Shown: positions 32,664 through 42,795, numbered from the stretch's first letter. The stretch is 42,947 nucleotides of DNA from Candidatus Dormiibacterota bacterium (GCA_019245575.1 JAFARE010000032.1:1-42947); one strand, 5' to 3'. A program made the numbers and translations. Notes: a model not told the origin generated them from the letters alone.

Positions 32664-33956
32664 ATGAGCCAGTACGGAGCCATCGACGCCGCGGCCCGGG
32701 CGGTTGCCCGGCGCATGCTCCGCAGCCTGCGCGGCGGCCGGATCACCATCGTCGACGGCGCCGCGCGCGAGCAGTTCGGCGCACCGGGCGACCTGGATGC
32801 CACGCTGCACGTGCTGCATCCGTCCCTCTGGCGGCGCGCGCTCGGCGGCGGCGGCGTGGGGTTCGCCGAGGCCTACGTCGACGGGCTGTGGGACAGCGAC
32901 GACATCGTGCCGGTGCTGCGCGTGCTCGCGCGCAACATCGATCGCCTGAACCGCGTGCTGCGCAACCCGCTCACCCGCGTGCGCACGCTGACAGCGCCGC
33001 TCGACCGCTTCCGCGCCCCGGACGAGGCCACCGACCGGCGCAACATCCACGCCCACTACGACCTCGGCGACGAGTTCTTCAAGCTGTTCCTCGACCCGAC
33101 CATGGCGTACTCCTGCGCGGTGTTCGAGCGCCCCGACATGTCGCTGGAGGAGGCGTCGGTGGCGAAGTTCGACAACCTCTGCACAGCGTTGGGTCTGACC
33201 CGAGACTCGCACCTGCTCGAGATCGGCACGGGATGGGGCGGGCTCGCCGTGCACGCGGCGCGCCGCTACGGGTGCCGCGTCACCACGACCACGATCTCCG
33301 AGCGGCAGTTCGCGTACGCGCAGGACCTGGTGCGACGAGAGGAGCTGCAGGGGCGCGTCGAGGTGCTGCGCGAGCACTACCGCGACCTGCGCGGCACGTA
33401 CTCGCACCTCGTCTCGGTGGAGATGATCGAGGCGGTGGACTGGCGCCTCTACGACGAGTTCTTCGCCACGATCCAGCGCCTGCTCCGTCCCGACGGCGTC
33501 GCCGCGCTGCAGGCGATCGTCGTCGACGACCGCGAGTTCGAGCGTTCGAAGCGCTGGAAGGACTTCATCAAGCGCTACATCTTCCCGGGCGGCTGCCTGC
33601 CGTCGGTGGCCGAGATGCTCCATACGACGCGCCGCGCCACCGACCTCAGCCTGGTGCACCTGCGCGACATCGGCCCGCACTACGCGCTGACGTTGCGCCA
33701 CTGGCGAAACGCGCTCGACGCGCACGCGGAGCAGGTGCGCGCGCTGGGGCACGACGAGCGCTTCCTGCGCACCTGGCGCTACTACTTCGCCTACTGCGAA
33801 GCCGGATTTGCGGAGCGGCGCATCAGCGACGTGCAGGTGCTCTTCGCGCGGCCGGGATGGCGGGCCCAGCCGTGGGCGGTGCGCGATGCGCAGAGCGCCG
33901 CGGCGGTCCCGGATTTACACGCGTTCACGGGTCTTTACAAAACCACGTTGAGCTAG
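32664..33956 (+). CDS. cfa: Cyclopropane-fatty-acyl-phospholipid synthase
   Basis: 430 residues, near E. coli Cfa (382) and mycobacterial homologues. Motifs: IHAHYDLGDEFFKLFLDPTM, catalytic-region YSCAVF, the SAM-binding LLEIGTGWGGLAVHAA, VSVEMIEAVDWRLY, and FIKRYIFPGGCLPS. It adds a methylene bridge from S-adenosylmethionine to unsaturated acyl chains in the membrane; such lipids protect against acid. ATG 32664 chosen because the N-terminal domain begins there; a TATGCT box lies 13 nt upstream and no ribosome site is seen, suggesting a very short leader. Confidence 0.93.
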   Translation: MSQYGAIDAAARAVARRMLRSLRGGRITIVDGAAREQFGAPGDLDATLHVLHPSLWRRALGGGGVGFAEAYVDGLWDSDDIVPVLRVLARNIDRLNRVLRNPLTRVRTLTAPLDRFRAPDEATDRRNIHAHYDLGDEFFKLFLDPTMAYSCAVFERPDMSLEEASVAKFDNLCTALGLTRDSHLLEIGTGWGGLAVHAARRYGCRVTTTTISERQFAYAQDLVRREELQGRVEVLREHYRDLRGTYSHLVSVEMIEAVDWRLYDEFFATIQRLLRPDGVAALQAIVVDDREFERSKRWKDFIKRYIFPGGCLPSVAEMLHTTRRATDLSLVHLRDIGPHYALTLRHWRNALDAHAEQVRALGHDERFLRTWRYYFAYCEAGFAERRISDVQVLFARPGWRAQPWAVRDAQSAAAVPDLHAFTGLYKTTLS

Positions 33957-34005
33957 AAGCCCCAAACGCGTCAATCTCGCAGGGGTAAGCGGCGGGGCTT
34001 TGGGG
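33957..34005 (+). promoter_or_regulatory. Alternative hairpins upstream of the lectin/PKD gene
   Basis: AAGCCCC (33957-33963) can pair with GGGGCTT (33994-34000), or CCCCAAA (33960-33966) with TTTGGGG (33999-34005); the two pairings exclude each other. It may be the cfa terminator or part of a leader switch. Confidence 0.3.
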
Positions 34006-34048
34006 TTTAGGAAGGCTGGGACACGGTCTTCAGTGGGGGGTAGTCGCC

Positions 34049-35941
34049 GTGAGGGTTGGCTTGACGCGCAGTGGTTCGACCGTGCCCGGCGGCCGGCACG
34101 TCGCGCGCCGCGCGCTCGTTGTCGCCGCGGCCGCAGGGCTTGCAGGGATGGGGGTGATACCGCGCTGGGACGCGGGGGCGACGGGTATCGCGTCGCAGTC
34201 GTTCACCGGCTCGACGGCGCCCGGATGGGTGCTCGGCGGCAGCGCCACGCTGACCGGCGGCAACGTCGATCCCGCGGGCAACGGCTGGCTCCGCCTCACC
34301 GACACGGGACCCAGTGCGGAGACCGGGTACGCGTACGACGACACCGCGTTCCCGTCGGCTCCGGGCGTCTCGCTCTCGTTCGACTACGCCTCGTGGGGCG
34401 GCACCGGCGCTGACGGCACGTCCCTGTTCCTCTGGGACGGATCGATGCCGTTCTCCGTGGGTCAGTCGGGCGGCTCGCTCGGCTACGCCAACGGCTGCGG
34501 CACGCCCGGCGCCATGGGCGGCTACGTCGGCATCGGCCTCGACGAGTACGGCAACTACGCGAACGTCAACGACAACTGCCACAACGGCGGTGACGGCACC
34601 GTGTGGCAGCCGTTCAACATGCAGGTCGGCGTGCGCGGCTCGGCTGCGGGCGGCTACGCGTGGCTCACGGGCTCGGGCATCCTGCCCTCCTCGGAACAGC
34701 TCGCATTCCCGTTCGCCAACACGCGCCCGGATCAGACCGGCGCCATGTTCCGCCACGTCTCGCTGACGATCTCGCCGGCTGGCATCCTCAACGTGCAGGT
34801 GCAGTTCGGCGCCGGTACGACTCCGGTTTCAGTCATCAGTGGCTACAACCTGGCGGCGCAGGCTGCGCCACCGGCGACGTACAAGCTGGCATTCGTGGGC
34901 TCCACCGGAGCCATCAACGACTTCCACGAGCTCCGCAATCTCACGCTCACCGACTACGAGGGCACGACCGCGGCCGGCACGGGCTTCTCGGTGGCGGAGG
35001 GCTCGACGTACAACGGACCGGTCGCCACCGTCACGGATCCCGACCCCGGCGCGATGGCATCCGAGTACTCGGCCTCCATCAACTGGGGTGACGGCAGCAC
35101 CACGCAGGGATCCATCGCGGGTCCCACGGGCGGACCGTTCACCGTGTCGGGCAGCCATGTCTACGCGGACGAGGGCTCGTTCACGCCCGTTGTGTCGATC
35201 AGTGACCTGGACGACACCACCAACACTGCAAGCGCGACCGACTCGGTCGCGGTGACGGACGCGGCGCTCAACGCCACGGGCAACCCGGCCATCCTGCAGA
35301 CGTCGAATCTCGCGCTCAGCGGCACGCAGGTCGCGAGCTTCACCGACGCGAACCCGGGTGCGACCAGCGCCGACTACACCGCCGCCATCAACTGGGGTGA
35401 CGGCAGCAGCTCGCAGGGCGTGGTGAGCGGGCCGACGGGCGGGCCGTTCGTGGTCAAGGGCTCGCACACCTACAGCGTCCTGGGGCCGCAGACCATCAGC
35501 GTGGCGATCAGCGATGACGGCGGCAGCACAGCCAATGCGGTGAGCCAGGCGCTGCTCTTCGCCGACCTCGGCCACGGCAGCTTCGTGATCGGCAACAACA
35601 ACGCGGGCATCGGCACGCCGGTGATGTTCTGGGGATCCCAGTGGGCGCAGCACAACAGCTTCAGCCAGCGCTCGTTCCCCGGTCACTTCCTCGGCTTCGA
35701 GAATGTGCGCACGCTGCCTGCCTGCAACGGCGCGTGGGTCGGCATCGTCAACCCGCACCTGGCGGCGCCGCCAGCGTCGGTTCCCACATACATGGCGGTG
35801 ATCAGCACGAGCTCGACATTCAGCGTCGGGCCACTTTCATTGGGCAACATCGCGCACGTCGTGATCGTGAAGACGGACCCCGGTTATGCCGCTGACCCCA
35901 GTCACGCAGGCACCGGGACGGTGGTCGGCACGGTCTGCTGA
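34049..35941 (+). CDS. Secreted L-type-lectin-like protein with two PKD-like domains
   Basis: 630 residues. Signal peptide about 1-45 with an Arg pair (VARRALVVAAAAGLAG). Residues 50-310 resemble bacterial L-type lectin domains (SLSFDYASWGGTGADGTSLF, GYVGIGLDEYGNYA). Two Ig-like repeats follow (about 315-410 and 415-510), each with INWGDGS and GPTGGPF...GSHVY/TY, a PKD signature. The last 120 residues (SFVIGNNNAGIGTPVMFWG) are an unassigned domain ending in GTVVGTVC with no membrane tail. Probably a sugar-binding surface or secreted protein. GTG start with a run of G about 9 nt before. Confidence 0.82.
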   Translation: MRVGLTRSGSTVPGGRHVARRALVVAAAAGLAGMGVIPRWDAGATGIASQSFTGSTAPGWVLGGSATLTGGNVDPAGNGWLRLTDTGPSAETGYAYDDTAFPSAPGVSLSFDYASWGGTGADGTSLFLWDGSMPFSVGQSGGSLGYANGCGTPGAMGGYVGIGLDEYGNYANVNDNCHNGGDGTVWQPFNMQVGVRGSAAGGYAWLTGSGILPSSEQLAFPFANTRPDQTGAMFRHVSLTISPAGILNVQVQFGAGTTPVSVISGYNLAAQAAPPATYKLAFVGSTGAINDFHELRNLTLTDYEGTTAAGTGFSVAEGSTYNGPVATVTDPDPGAMASEYSASINWGDGSTTQGSIAGPTGGPFTVSGSHVYADEGSFTPVVSISDLDDTTNTASATDSVAVTDAALNATGNPAILQTSNLALSGTQVASFTDANPGATSADYTAAINWGDGSSSQGVVSGPTGGPFVVKGSHTYSVLGPQTISVAISDDGGSTANAVSQALLFADLGHGSFVIGNNNAGIGTPVMFWGSQWAQHNSFSQRSFPGHFLGFENVRTLPACNGAWVGIVNPHLAAPPASVPTYMAVISTSSTFSVGPLSLGNIAHVVIVKTDPGYAADPSHAGTGTVVGTVC

Positions 35942-36020
35942 CGGCGCGCCCCAACAACAACGGGCGTGGGTGGGCAATGATCGGCCGCCGGGGCAACGGG
36001 GGGCGCCGCGGCTGGGAGCC

Positions 36021-36057
36021 CGCTCACGCCCTCAATTTTCTTTCTGGCGTGTGAGCG
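36021..36057. repeat. Imperfect hairpin between the lectin gene and the ABC operon
   Basis: CGCTCACGCC (36021-36030) and GGCGTGTGAGCG (36046-36057) form a 10-bp stem with a 2-nt bulge and T-rich loop. It could end the upstream transcript or serve as an operator for the ABC operon. Confidence 0.35.
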
Positions 36058-36082
36058 CGCCACTCGCGGTACCCTGCCCGGC

Positions 36083-37047
<965 letters not shown>

Positions 37048-37051
<4 letters not shown>

Positions 37052-37809
37052 AACGGTTGCTGCGCGAGGAGACGCGCAAGCTGCTGACCACGAGGCTGTG
37101 GTGGGGCATGCTGCTGGGCGCGCTCGCGCTGGCGTCCATCGGCGTCATCGCGCAGATCGCGACCAACGGCCTGCGGGGCAACCCGCTGCCGCCGCTGACG
37201 AGCGCCGCGACGCAGCGCTCGGTGTTCGCGTCCGCGGTCAGCGGCGACACGTTCGCGCTGATCGTCGGCATCATCATCGTCACCGCGGAGTTCCGTCATT
37301 TCACGTCGCGTCCCACGTTTCTGCTGGAGCCGCGCCGCGGGCGCGTGGTTGCGGCGAAGCTCCTCGTCGCCACCGCGTTGGGACTTGCATACGGCGCCGC
37401 ATGCGCCGTCATCTCCGTCGCGATCGCGGTGCCGTGGCTCTCGTTGAAGGGCGTGCACGTCGACTGGAGCAGCAACGGTGTGCTCTTCGTGCTGCTGGGG
37501 ACACTGCTGGCCGTGGCGATCTTCGCGATCGTCGGCGTCGGCGTCGGCGTGATCATCCAGTCGCAGGTGGTGGCCGTGAGCGTCGCGCTCGCGTACCTGC
37601 TCATCGTCGAGCCGCTGCTGCGCGTGATCCCCGGGGTCAAGGAGGTGGGCCGCTTCCTGCCCGGTGCGGCGGCGGAGGCGCTGACCGGCGTGCAGCGCCA
37701 GGGCATCGTGCAGGTGCAGCCCTGGCAGGGCGCGCTGCTGCTCCTGGGCTGGGGTCTTCTCTTCGCGCTGGCGGGAAGGGCGATCACGCTCAGCCGCGAC
37801 ATCCCCTGA
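37048..37809 (+). CDS. ABC-2 type permease
   Basis: 253 residues with six hydrophobic helices; starts LLREETRKLLTTRLWWGML, the usual amphipathic entry of ABC-2 permeases. A cytoplasmic loop has FRHFTSRPTFLLEPRR. Pairs with the preceding ATPase (4-bp overlap) to form a homodimeric exporter; substrate unknown, perhaps a lipid, peptide or antibiotic. No partner peptide gene seen next to it. Confidence 0.88.
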
Positions 37810-37905
37810 TCTCAGCGGCCTTCACAGCGGCGGAACGGTGTGGTACTACCAAACGAGCGGCATGCGCCAATCCCCCCGATGCCGCCAATTTGGAAGGAGC
37901 GCCTT

Positions 37906-38571
37906 ATGTCCATCACGGTTGCCTCCGAATCCCCGGCGCGCTCGCATGCGGCCGTCCGCGCGGGCGGCGAGCTGCGCCTGGTCCACCCCGAGCGCGGCTA
38001 CGCGGTGACGCAGAACCCCTTCGCCGCTTGGCAGGTGCTGCCCGCCATCGTGCTCGCGTTCGCCGGTCTCGCCATGGCGATGCAGTTCATCAGCGACGCG
38101 TATCTGGCGAGCATCGCGGTGGGCGCATTCGTCGTGACGACGGCGGGGCTGCTGCTCGTCCCCGCGGTGTCCCTGCGCGGCACCCTCGACCTCACGCACG
38201 ACGGCATCACGTTCGTGCGCGGCAAGGAGCACCTCACCGCAGCGTGGAACCAGGTGCTCGGCGTCGTGTCGCGCCCAGGCGCGGGCCTCAGTGTCGTCAT
38301 CCGCGACCCGCAGCAGACCACCGAGAGCATCACTATGCCGGGTGGGTTTGCGTCGCGCGACGAGGAGGCGAACATCCCGCTTCGCCTCTTCGGCGACCGC
38401 CGCTTCTCGATCCTGTATGACGTGCGCGACCGCCTGCCCGAGAATGTGTGGCGCCCCGCCGCGGAGCGAGCCGGCGCCCGCTCACGGCTGCGCATCCGCG
38501 CGGACTACGCGCTCGCCACGGCGGTGAGCATCGGCGCGTGCGTCACCGCCTGGTACGTCGTCACGCACTGA
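37906..38571 (+). CDS. Membrane protein with PH-like domain, hypothetical
   Basis: 221 residues from ATG 37906, which has AAGGAG 7-12 nt upstream; an upstream in-frame ATG at 37840 lacks one. Two close membrane helices at about 45-90 (VLPAIVLAFAGLAMAMQFIS, LASIAVGAFVVTTAGLLLV), then a beta-rich region (TLDLTHDGITFVRGKEHLTAAW) like bacterial PH domains, and a third helix at the C-terminus. Function unknown. 96 bp after the ABC permease; may be transcribed with it. Confidence 0.65.
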   Translation: MSITVASESPARSHAAVRAGGELRLVHPERGYAVTQNPFAAWQVLPAIVLAFAGLAMAMQFISDAYLASIAVGAFVVTTAGLLLVPAVSLRGTLDLTHDGITFVRGKEHLTAAWNQVLGVVSRPGAGLSVVIRDPQQTTESITMPGGFASRDEEANIPLRLFGDRRFSILYDVRDRLPENVWRPAAERAGARSRLRIRADYALATAVSIGACVTAWYVVTH

Positions 38572-38586
38572 CTCCGGTCAGCTGAA

Positions 38587-38615
38587 GCCGCTGCCGGGCG
38601 GTCCGGCCCGGCGGC
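38587..38615. terminator. Hairpin terminator between convergent genes
   Basis: GCCGCTGCCGGGC (38587-38599) and GCCCGGCGGC (38606-38615): 10 bp with a 3-nt bulge and a 6-nt loop. No T run. It sits between the PH-like gene and the BNR-protein gene, which converge. Confidence 0.5.
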
Positions 38616-38671
38616 GCGAGGCCTGCGCCACCGGGCTCGGAGTGTGCTTGCGGCTGAATTTCAGACTTCGG

Positions 38672-40483
38672 CTAACCCGCTGACCACGCTGGACCGCGGC
38701 GCTTGCGCATCCACCGCGTGCCGATGATTGCAGCACCCGCGATAGGAAGCAGAAGGATTGGCGCCGGTACTTCCGGTGCGTTGGATTGCAGGATGTTGAA
38801 GCAGCTCGCACCAGTTTGGTCGGCGCTGTTGATGGCGTTCGTGGCGTTGTGATCGTCAGCGTATGAGATGTGCGCGCAGCCCGTCACAGGGTCCATCGCC
38901 TGCATGATGAAGTCGGCGAGATGCCGGTTGGATATGGTGGGCGTGCAGAAGATGCCCAGGTTGCAGATGTCGCCCACGTGCATCGGAGTTGTCTCAGGAG
39001 TTGCACCGGAGCTGATGTTGTCGATGGTCCACAGGTTCGCTGTCGCCGGAGTCGATCCATTCAGGTTGGCTTGGGCTGCGTAGAGATCCCACTTGCACGC
39101 CGGCGGGAAATTCGGGTTGTTCGCCGTTGCAGGCCCGGCGCATCCCCCAGGCAGGTACTTCCCCGAAGCCGCGGTGGGCTCGATGGTGGACGTGCTCAAG
39201 TACGCGACATCGACCTGGCCGACGCCGCCGACAGCAATTGCTGGGAACTGGTGGTTGCCGCCCTGGGTTGGCGGGTTCACGCGGTACGGCGTAATGGCTG
39301 CGCCGGGCACGGCGGGAGGCGTGGCGCTCGTTGAGCCGTCATCCCAAGTGATGCCACCGTCTGCAGACCATACGACGTAGAAGTCGTACTCGCACTCGGG
39401 GTGACTCTGGAGTTGGTTTCCAGCCATCTGACTGAGGATCGAACACTGTCCGATGTTGGAAGCGTTGGTCACGGCGTTGGGGTCCCAGTGGTTCATCGCG
39501 AACGAGAAGTAGGGGTTGCCGGCATTGTCGAGCGTGAACGCAACAAATGGGGTCGAAGCGTCGTGCCCCGGGCCGCCGTCGAAGGCCAGCTGTGGAGTCC
39601 ACGTGGCGCCCTGGTCGTCGGACCATGCTACGTAGAGGTTATGAAACGCCTGAGCTTGGGTGATGTTGCATCCCGTTGCGAAGCTGCTGGGATCTGCTGC
39701 GATCCATGCGACGTAAATGCGCCCCGCGTGCGGGCCGGACTTCACAATCTGCACGTTGGACGGGACTGTGCTGCACGCCGTATTCAGGAGCGATAGCGCG
39801 CCGCCCGCGCCCGCCGAAGTGTTGAGGTGGGCCAATACGTCGATGGCCGTTCCGAACGTGGCGCCGCCGTCGTGGGAGATGTTCACCCAGATGTGGCTCG
39901 GGCCGTAGAAGTCGTGATACATGAGCGCGACAAGCGCTTTGGTGGTGTCGGACCCCTGGCTGGCTGGGATATATGCGTCAATCCAGTCCCGGTCGACGCC
40001 GAACGCGCTGCAGCTGGTCGCGCAATTGGGGTTCACGCCAAAAGGCACGCCGCTGCTGTGGGTCCAATGGTCGCCTTGGTCGACTGACTTGTATACATCG
40101 CCTTGGAGCGGTGCATTGCTGGGACCGGTGATCGTGAGGTTGCAGAGATACAGCGCACCTGACTGGTCGGTGACCACGCAGTCATCTCCGGTCGAGCTGA
40201 ACGCGCCGTTTGCCCCATTGGTCCAGTTGATTCCCTGGTTGGTGGAGCGGAAGGCGCGCGCCCCGAACAGAGACGCTTCATACAGCTCGCCGGGAGTGCC
40301 GATGGTTGGCGCGACTGGGCCCGCAGTGATGGAGGGCTCGCCGCCGTAGCCGTCCACCTGGTGGATCGTGTAGCCGAGAACGCTGGCCGCGTGCCCGACC
40401 GTCGGGGAGGCCATCAGCGCAGCCCCCAGGAGACCGCAACCCAATGTCGCGAGCGTCCGCTTTCTCATAAGGCGATTTGCCAT
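38672..40483 (-). CDS. Secreted sialidase-like BNR/Asp-box protein with C-terminal anchor tail
   Basis: 603 residues. Signal peptide 1-33 (LMRKRTLATLGCGLLGAALM). At least five Asp boxes (SxDxGxxW): STNQGINW, SVDQGDHW, SHDGGATF, SDDQGATW, SADGGITW, indicating a beta-propeller like sialidases and exo-glycosidases. Sialidase catalytic Arg triad and FRIP motif not identified, so enzyme activity is open. C-terminus: APEVPAPILLLPIAG, hydrophobic helix, then RWMRKRRG, the same plan as the protein at 26924-29245. ATG 40483 with AGGAAGG upstream. Likely surface-anchored. Confidence 0.85.
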   Translation of the reverse strand: MANRLMRKRTLATLGCGLLGAALMASPTVGHAASVLGYTIHQVDGYGGEPSITAGPVAPTIGTPGELYEASLFGARAFRSTNQGINWTNGANGAFSSTGDDCVVTDQSGALYLCNLTITGPSNAPLQGDVYKSVDQGDHWTHSSGVPFGVNPNCATSCSAFGVDRDWIDAYIPASQGSDTTKALVALMYHDFYGPSHIWVNISHDGGATFGTAIDVLAHLNTSAGAGGALSLLNTACSTVPSNVQIVKSGPHAGRIYVAWIAADPSSFATGCNITQAQAFHNLYVAWSDDQGATWTPQLAFDGGPGHDASTPFVAFTLDNAGNPYFSFAMNHWDPNAVTNASNIGQCSILSQMAGNQLQSHPECEYDFYVVWSADGGITWDDGSTSATPPAVPGAAITPYRVNPPTQGGNHQFPAIAVGGVGQVDVAYLSTSTIEPTAASGKYLPGGCAGPATANNPNFPPACKWDLYAAQANLNGSTPATANLWTIDNISSGATPETTPMHVGDICNLGIFCTPTISNRHLADFIMQAMDPVTGCAHISYADDHNATNAINSADQTGASCFNILQSNAPEVPAPILLLPIAGAAIIGTRWMRKRRGPAWSAG

Positions 40484-40586
40484 GACAGCCCTTCCTGATC
40501 AGACGTTCCCTGACCGTTACAACGCCGGACGGCGCGAAACCTTGCGGTCAGACGTGCGCCGCCCCTGACGCCGACAATGAACCGTC

Positions 40587-41411
40587 ATGCTGGATTCCGC
40601 CGCCGCCGACTGGCAGCACGCCCGCGCCGCCCTCGCCGCCGAGGTGCCGCGCGTGACAGCGCTGATCCGCTCGGTCTCGCGGCCCGATGCGGCCGCGGTG
40701 GGGGAGTGGAACGCCCGGCAGGTCGCCGTGCACCTGAGTCACGCGTGGACCGCGCTCCCCGCTCTGGCCCGCGGCGAGGCGGAGGCGCCGCTGACGAGCG
40801 TGGGCGAGCTGGCGGCCTTCACCACCACGATGGTGGCGGGCGACGACGAGAGCGACCTTGCCGCGCTCGCAGCCCGCATCGACACCGCGGCCGCCGGGTT
40901 CCTCGACCACGTCGCCACGCGCAGCGGCGACGAGGAGAGCCCCTGGCTGCTCGACGGAGTCACCGCGTCGCTGCTGACCTTCGCCGGTCACCTGCTCAAC
41001 GAGACGACGGTGCACGGGTGGGACATCGCGCGCAGCCAGGGTGTCCGCTGGCGCCTGCACCCGCGGCGGGTGGCGCTCACCCTGCGCCGCTTCGTCTTCC
41101 CCATGCTGGCCCATGTCGACCCGCGCGAGCTCGTGGTGCAGGAACGGGCTGCCGAGCTCAGCGCCTGCTACGAGATCCGCGTGCGCGGCTCGGACCGCGT
41201 GTACCTCACGTTCGACCACGGCGCGGTGCACGTCCACACCTCACAGCCGCGAGCGGTCGACTGCCACATCTCCGCCGACCCGGTGGCGTTCTTCCTGGTG
41301 ATGTGGGGGCGCATGAGCCAGTGGCCGCCCACGCTGCGCGGCCAGCTCCTGGCCTGGGGCCGCAGGCCGTGGCTCGGCCCCAGGCTCAGAACGCTGCTGC
41401 GAAATCCCTGA
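40587..41411 (+). CDS. Maleylpyruvate-isomerase-family mycothiol-dependent enzyme
   Basis: 274 residues. The N-terminal DinB-like four-helix domain carries a metal site: H52 in VHLSHAW, E139 and H143 in LLNETTVHGWDIA. The C-terminal 100 residues are an SCP2-like domain (VYLTFDHGAVHVHTSQ, VDCHISADPVAFFLVMWG). This MDMPI plus SCP2 architecture is common in Actinomycetota and uses or is thought to use mycothiol; substrate unknown. It is one of the better taxonomic hints in the window. Alone on the plus strand, 103 bp from the divergent BNR gene; convergent with the G1 peptidase (3 bp between stops). Confidence 0.88.
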   Translation: MLDSAAADWQHARAALAAEVPRVTALIRSVSRPDAAAVGEWNARQVAVHLSHAWTALPALARGEAEAPLTSVGELAAFTTTMVAGDDESDLAALAARIDTAAAGFLDHVATRSGDEESPWLLDGVTASLLTFAGHLLNETTVHGWDIARSQGVRWRLHPRRVALTLRRFVFPMLAHVDPRELVVQERAAELSACYEIRVRGSDRVYLTFDHGAVHVHTSQPRAVDCHISADPVAFFLVMWGRMSQWPPTLRGQLLAWGRRPWLGPRLRTLLRNP

Positions 41412-41414
41412 GCG

Positions 41415-42194
41415 TCAGCTCCCGGGCGCGCTCGGCGCGGTGCCGCCGTCCGCCACGGCGAAGCCGTCGCCGTCACTGTCGAGCCCGGACGGCGTGGCGA
41501 TGGGATTGTTGTTGCTGTCGAACATCTGGATGCTCTGCGCGCCGCCCGCGTTGGCGATGGTCTGGCCGTTCGCCAGGCCCAGGTCGAAGTGCGCGTTGCT
41601 GGTGATCGGCAGCGTGGCCACGGTGCCGTTGACGGTCACCGCCTCGTGGATCCACTCCGCGGTCAGGAAGGTCGACGAGTAGGGGATCGTGGTGGAGAAC
41701 GAGCCGCCGTTGCTCTGGTCACTCAGCGTGATCGTCCAGACCTCGGGCGTCGACTCCGCCAGGGTGACGTGCATCGTGTCGCCGGCGCTCACCGCCATCG
41801 TCGTGATCTGCAGCTCGGGCGCGGGCAGCACCTCGTACCACGCGTGGTACCGGGCGTTGCCGCCGACGCTGTCCTGCTCGGTGCCGGCCTGGATCAGGTC
41901 CGGGCTGGGGTCGCCGCCGATGCCCACCCAGTCCGAGGAGTAGCGGTCGTCAGACGTTGGGGTCACCGTGGGGACGGTCCAAGTGCCGCTGGCGCTGGTG
42001 TAGCCGAGGCCGCCAGAGGTGTTCACCCAGCCGCTCCAGTTGGTGGACTGCTGGTTGGCGTTGAGGTGCAGCCGGTGCGTGTGGTTGAGGACCGGGATCG
42101 TGGTTGGGGCTGCCGCGGTGGCCGAGAGGGCCCCCGAGATGAGCAGCGAACCCGCCAGGCTCGCGGTCACGGCTGCTGCGCGTACGGGTCTCAT
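41415..42194 (-). CDS. G1-family glutamic endopeptidase (eqolisin-like), secreted
   Basis: 259 residues, normal for the family. Signal peptide 1-28 (AVTASLAGSLLISGALSATAAA). Eqolisin marks: STNWSGWVNTSG, SGTWTVPTV, SSDWVGIGGDPSPDLIQAGTE (split here), HAWYEVLPAP, and LTAEWIHEA. The catalytic pair should be the Gln of LIQAGTE and the Glu of AEWIHEA. These acid-acting peptidases occur in fungi and some soil bacteria and archaea. A Gly/Asp-rich tail (GLDSDGDGFAV) resembles a calcium-binding loop. Strong site AGGAGGAAGGT precedes the ATG; the leader element is shared with the gene at 29245. Confidence 0.9.
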   Translation of the reverse strand: MRPVRAAAVTASLAGSLLISGALSATAAAPTTIPVLNHTHRLHLNANQQSTNWSGWVNTSGGLGYTSASGTWTVPTVTPTSDDRYSSDWVGIGGDPSPDLIQAGTEQDSVGGNARYHAWYEVLPAPELQITTMAVSAGDTMHVTLAESTPEVWTITLSDQSNGGSFSTTIPYSSTFLTAEWIHEAVTVNGTVATLPITSNAHFDLGLANGQTIANAGGAQSIQMFDSNNNPIATPSGLDSDGDGFAVADGGTAPSAPGS

Positions 42195-42219
42195 ACCTTC
42201 CTCCTGGGCGTCCGCCCAA
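42195..42219 (-). promoter_or_regulatory. Leader palindrome and ribosome site of the G1 peptidase gene
   Basis: Plus-strand ACCTTCCTCC followed by TGGGCG-TC-CGCCCA, i.e. an interrupted palindrome directly before AGGAGGAAGGT on the mRNA. It matches 29248-29267 except for a 4-5 bp gap in the palindrome. Confidence 0.5.
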
Positions 42220-42291
42220 CTGCTGGGATCCCCTCCGCCGGGTCAGCGTACGACACAAGCACGCGGCCGCGCCGCTTCCACACATATGAAT

Positions 42292-42321
42292 AGAGGGCCC
42301 GGCTCGGGTGCCGGGCCCTCT
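42292..42321. terminator. Strong hairpin terminator
   Basis: AGAGGGCCCGGC (42292-42303) and GCCGGGCCCTCT (42310-42321) form a perfect 12-bp stem with a 6-nt loop. It lies downstream of the small secreted protein gene (minus strand) and upstream of the G1 peptidase. No T run. Confidence 0.7.
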
Positions 42322-42379
42322 GTGTGAAGGGTGGGCTATGTGTCGCCGGGCGGGCCCCTCCGCTCCGGCGTGCCGGCGC

Positions 42380-42730
42380 TCAGCTCCAGCCGGCGCCATC
42401 CGGGCGCGGCCCGGGTCCACCGCTACCGCCCCATCCGCTCCCCGAACCTCCGCCCGCCACCGGCGCGGACCAGCCGGCACCGGTGAGCACCGCCGTCGGT
42501 GCGGACCAGCCGGCACCGGCCAGCTGCGTCTGCGCCGCGGTCGGCGCGTAGTGCCGCGCCACCTGCGCGGTCGTGCTCAGCGCCGTCGCCGGCGCGCTCA
42601 CCGCCGCAGGCAGCAGAGCGGCGCCCGTGATCGCCCCCGCGAAACCCAGACCCACCTTGATCCTCAGCCCGTGCAGGTGAGCCCGCAGCCCCTGCATGAA
42701 CGCCACTCCGCTTGTCTGCCAGTACCGCAT
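42380..42730 (-). CDS. Small secreted Gly/Trp-repeat protein
   Basis: 116 residues from ATG 42730, preceded by AGGGG; an in-frame ATG at 42697 is an alternative. Basic start and signal or anchor helix (IKVGLGFAGAITGAALLPAA), then a short helix (TALSTTAQVARHYAPTAAQT), then the repeat GAGWSAP twice, a Gly/Ser-rich stretch and a final DGAGWS. The 19-bp DNA repeats at 42465-42519 encode this. No family recognised; could be a small wall-binding or surface peptide. Confidence 0.6.
   Translation of the reverse strand: MRYWQTSGVAFMQGLRAHLHGLRIKVGLGFAGAITGAALLPAAVSAPATALSTTAQVARHYAPTAAQTQLAGAGWSAPTAVLTGAGWSAPVAGGGSGSGWGGSGGPGPRPDGAGWS
42465..42519. repeat. 19-bp tandem direct repeat inside the small secreted protein gene
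   Basis: GCGGACCAGCCGGCACCGG occurs at 42465-42483 and 42501-42519, a 36-bp (12-codon) period that encodes the GAGWSAP units. Confidence 0.85.
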
Positions 42731-42795
42731 TTCTGTCCCCTGAACCGAAGGTCTTTCAGCTCCCGCCGCCGGTCGCATGACCGAACCTGCACAGG

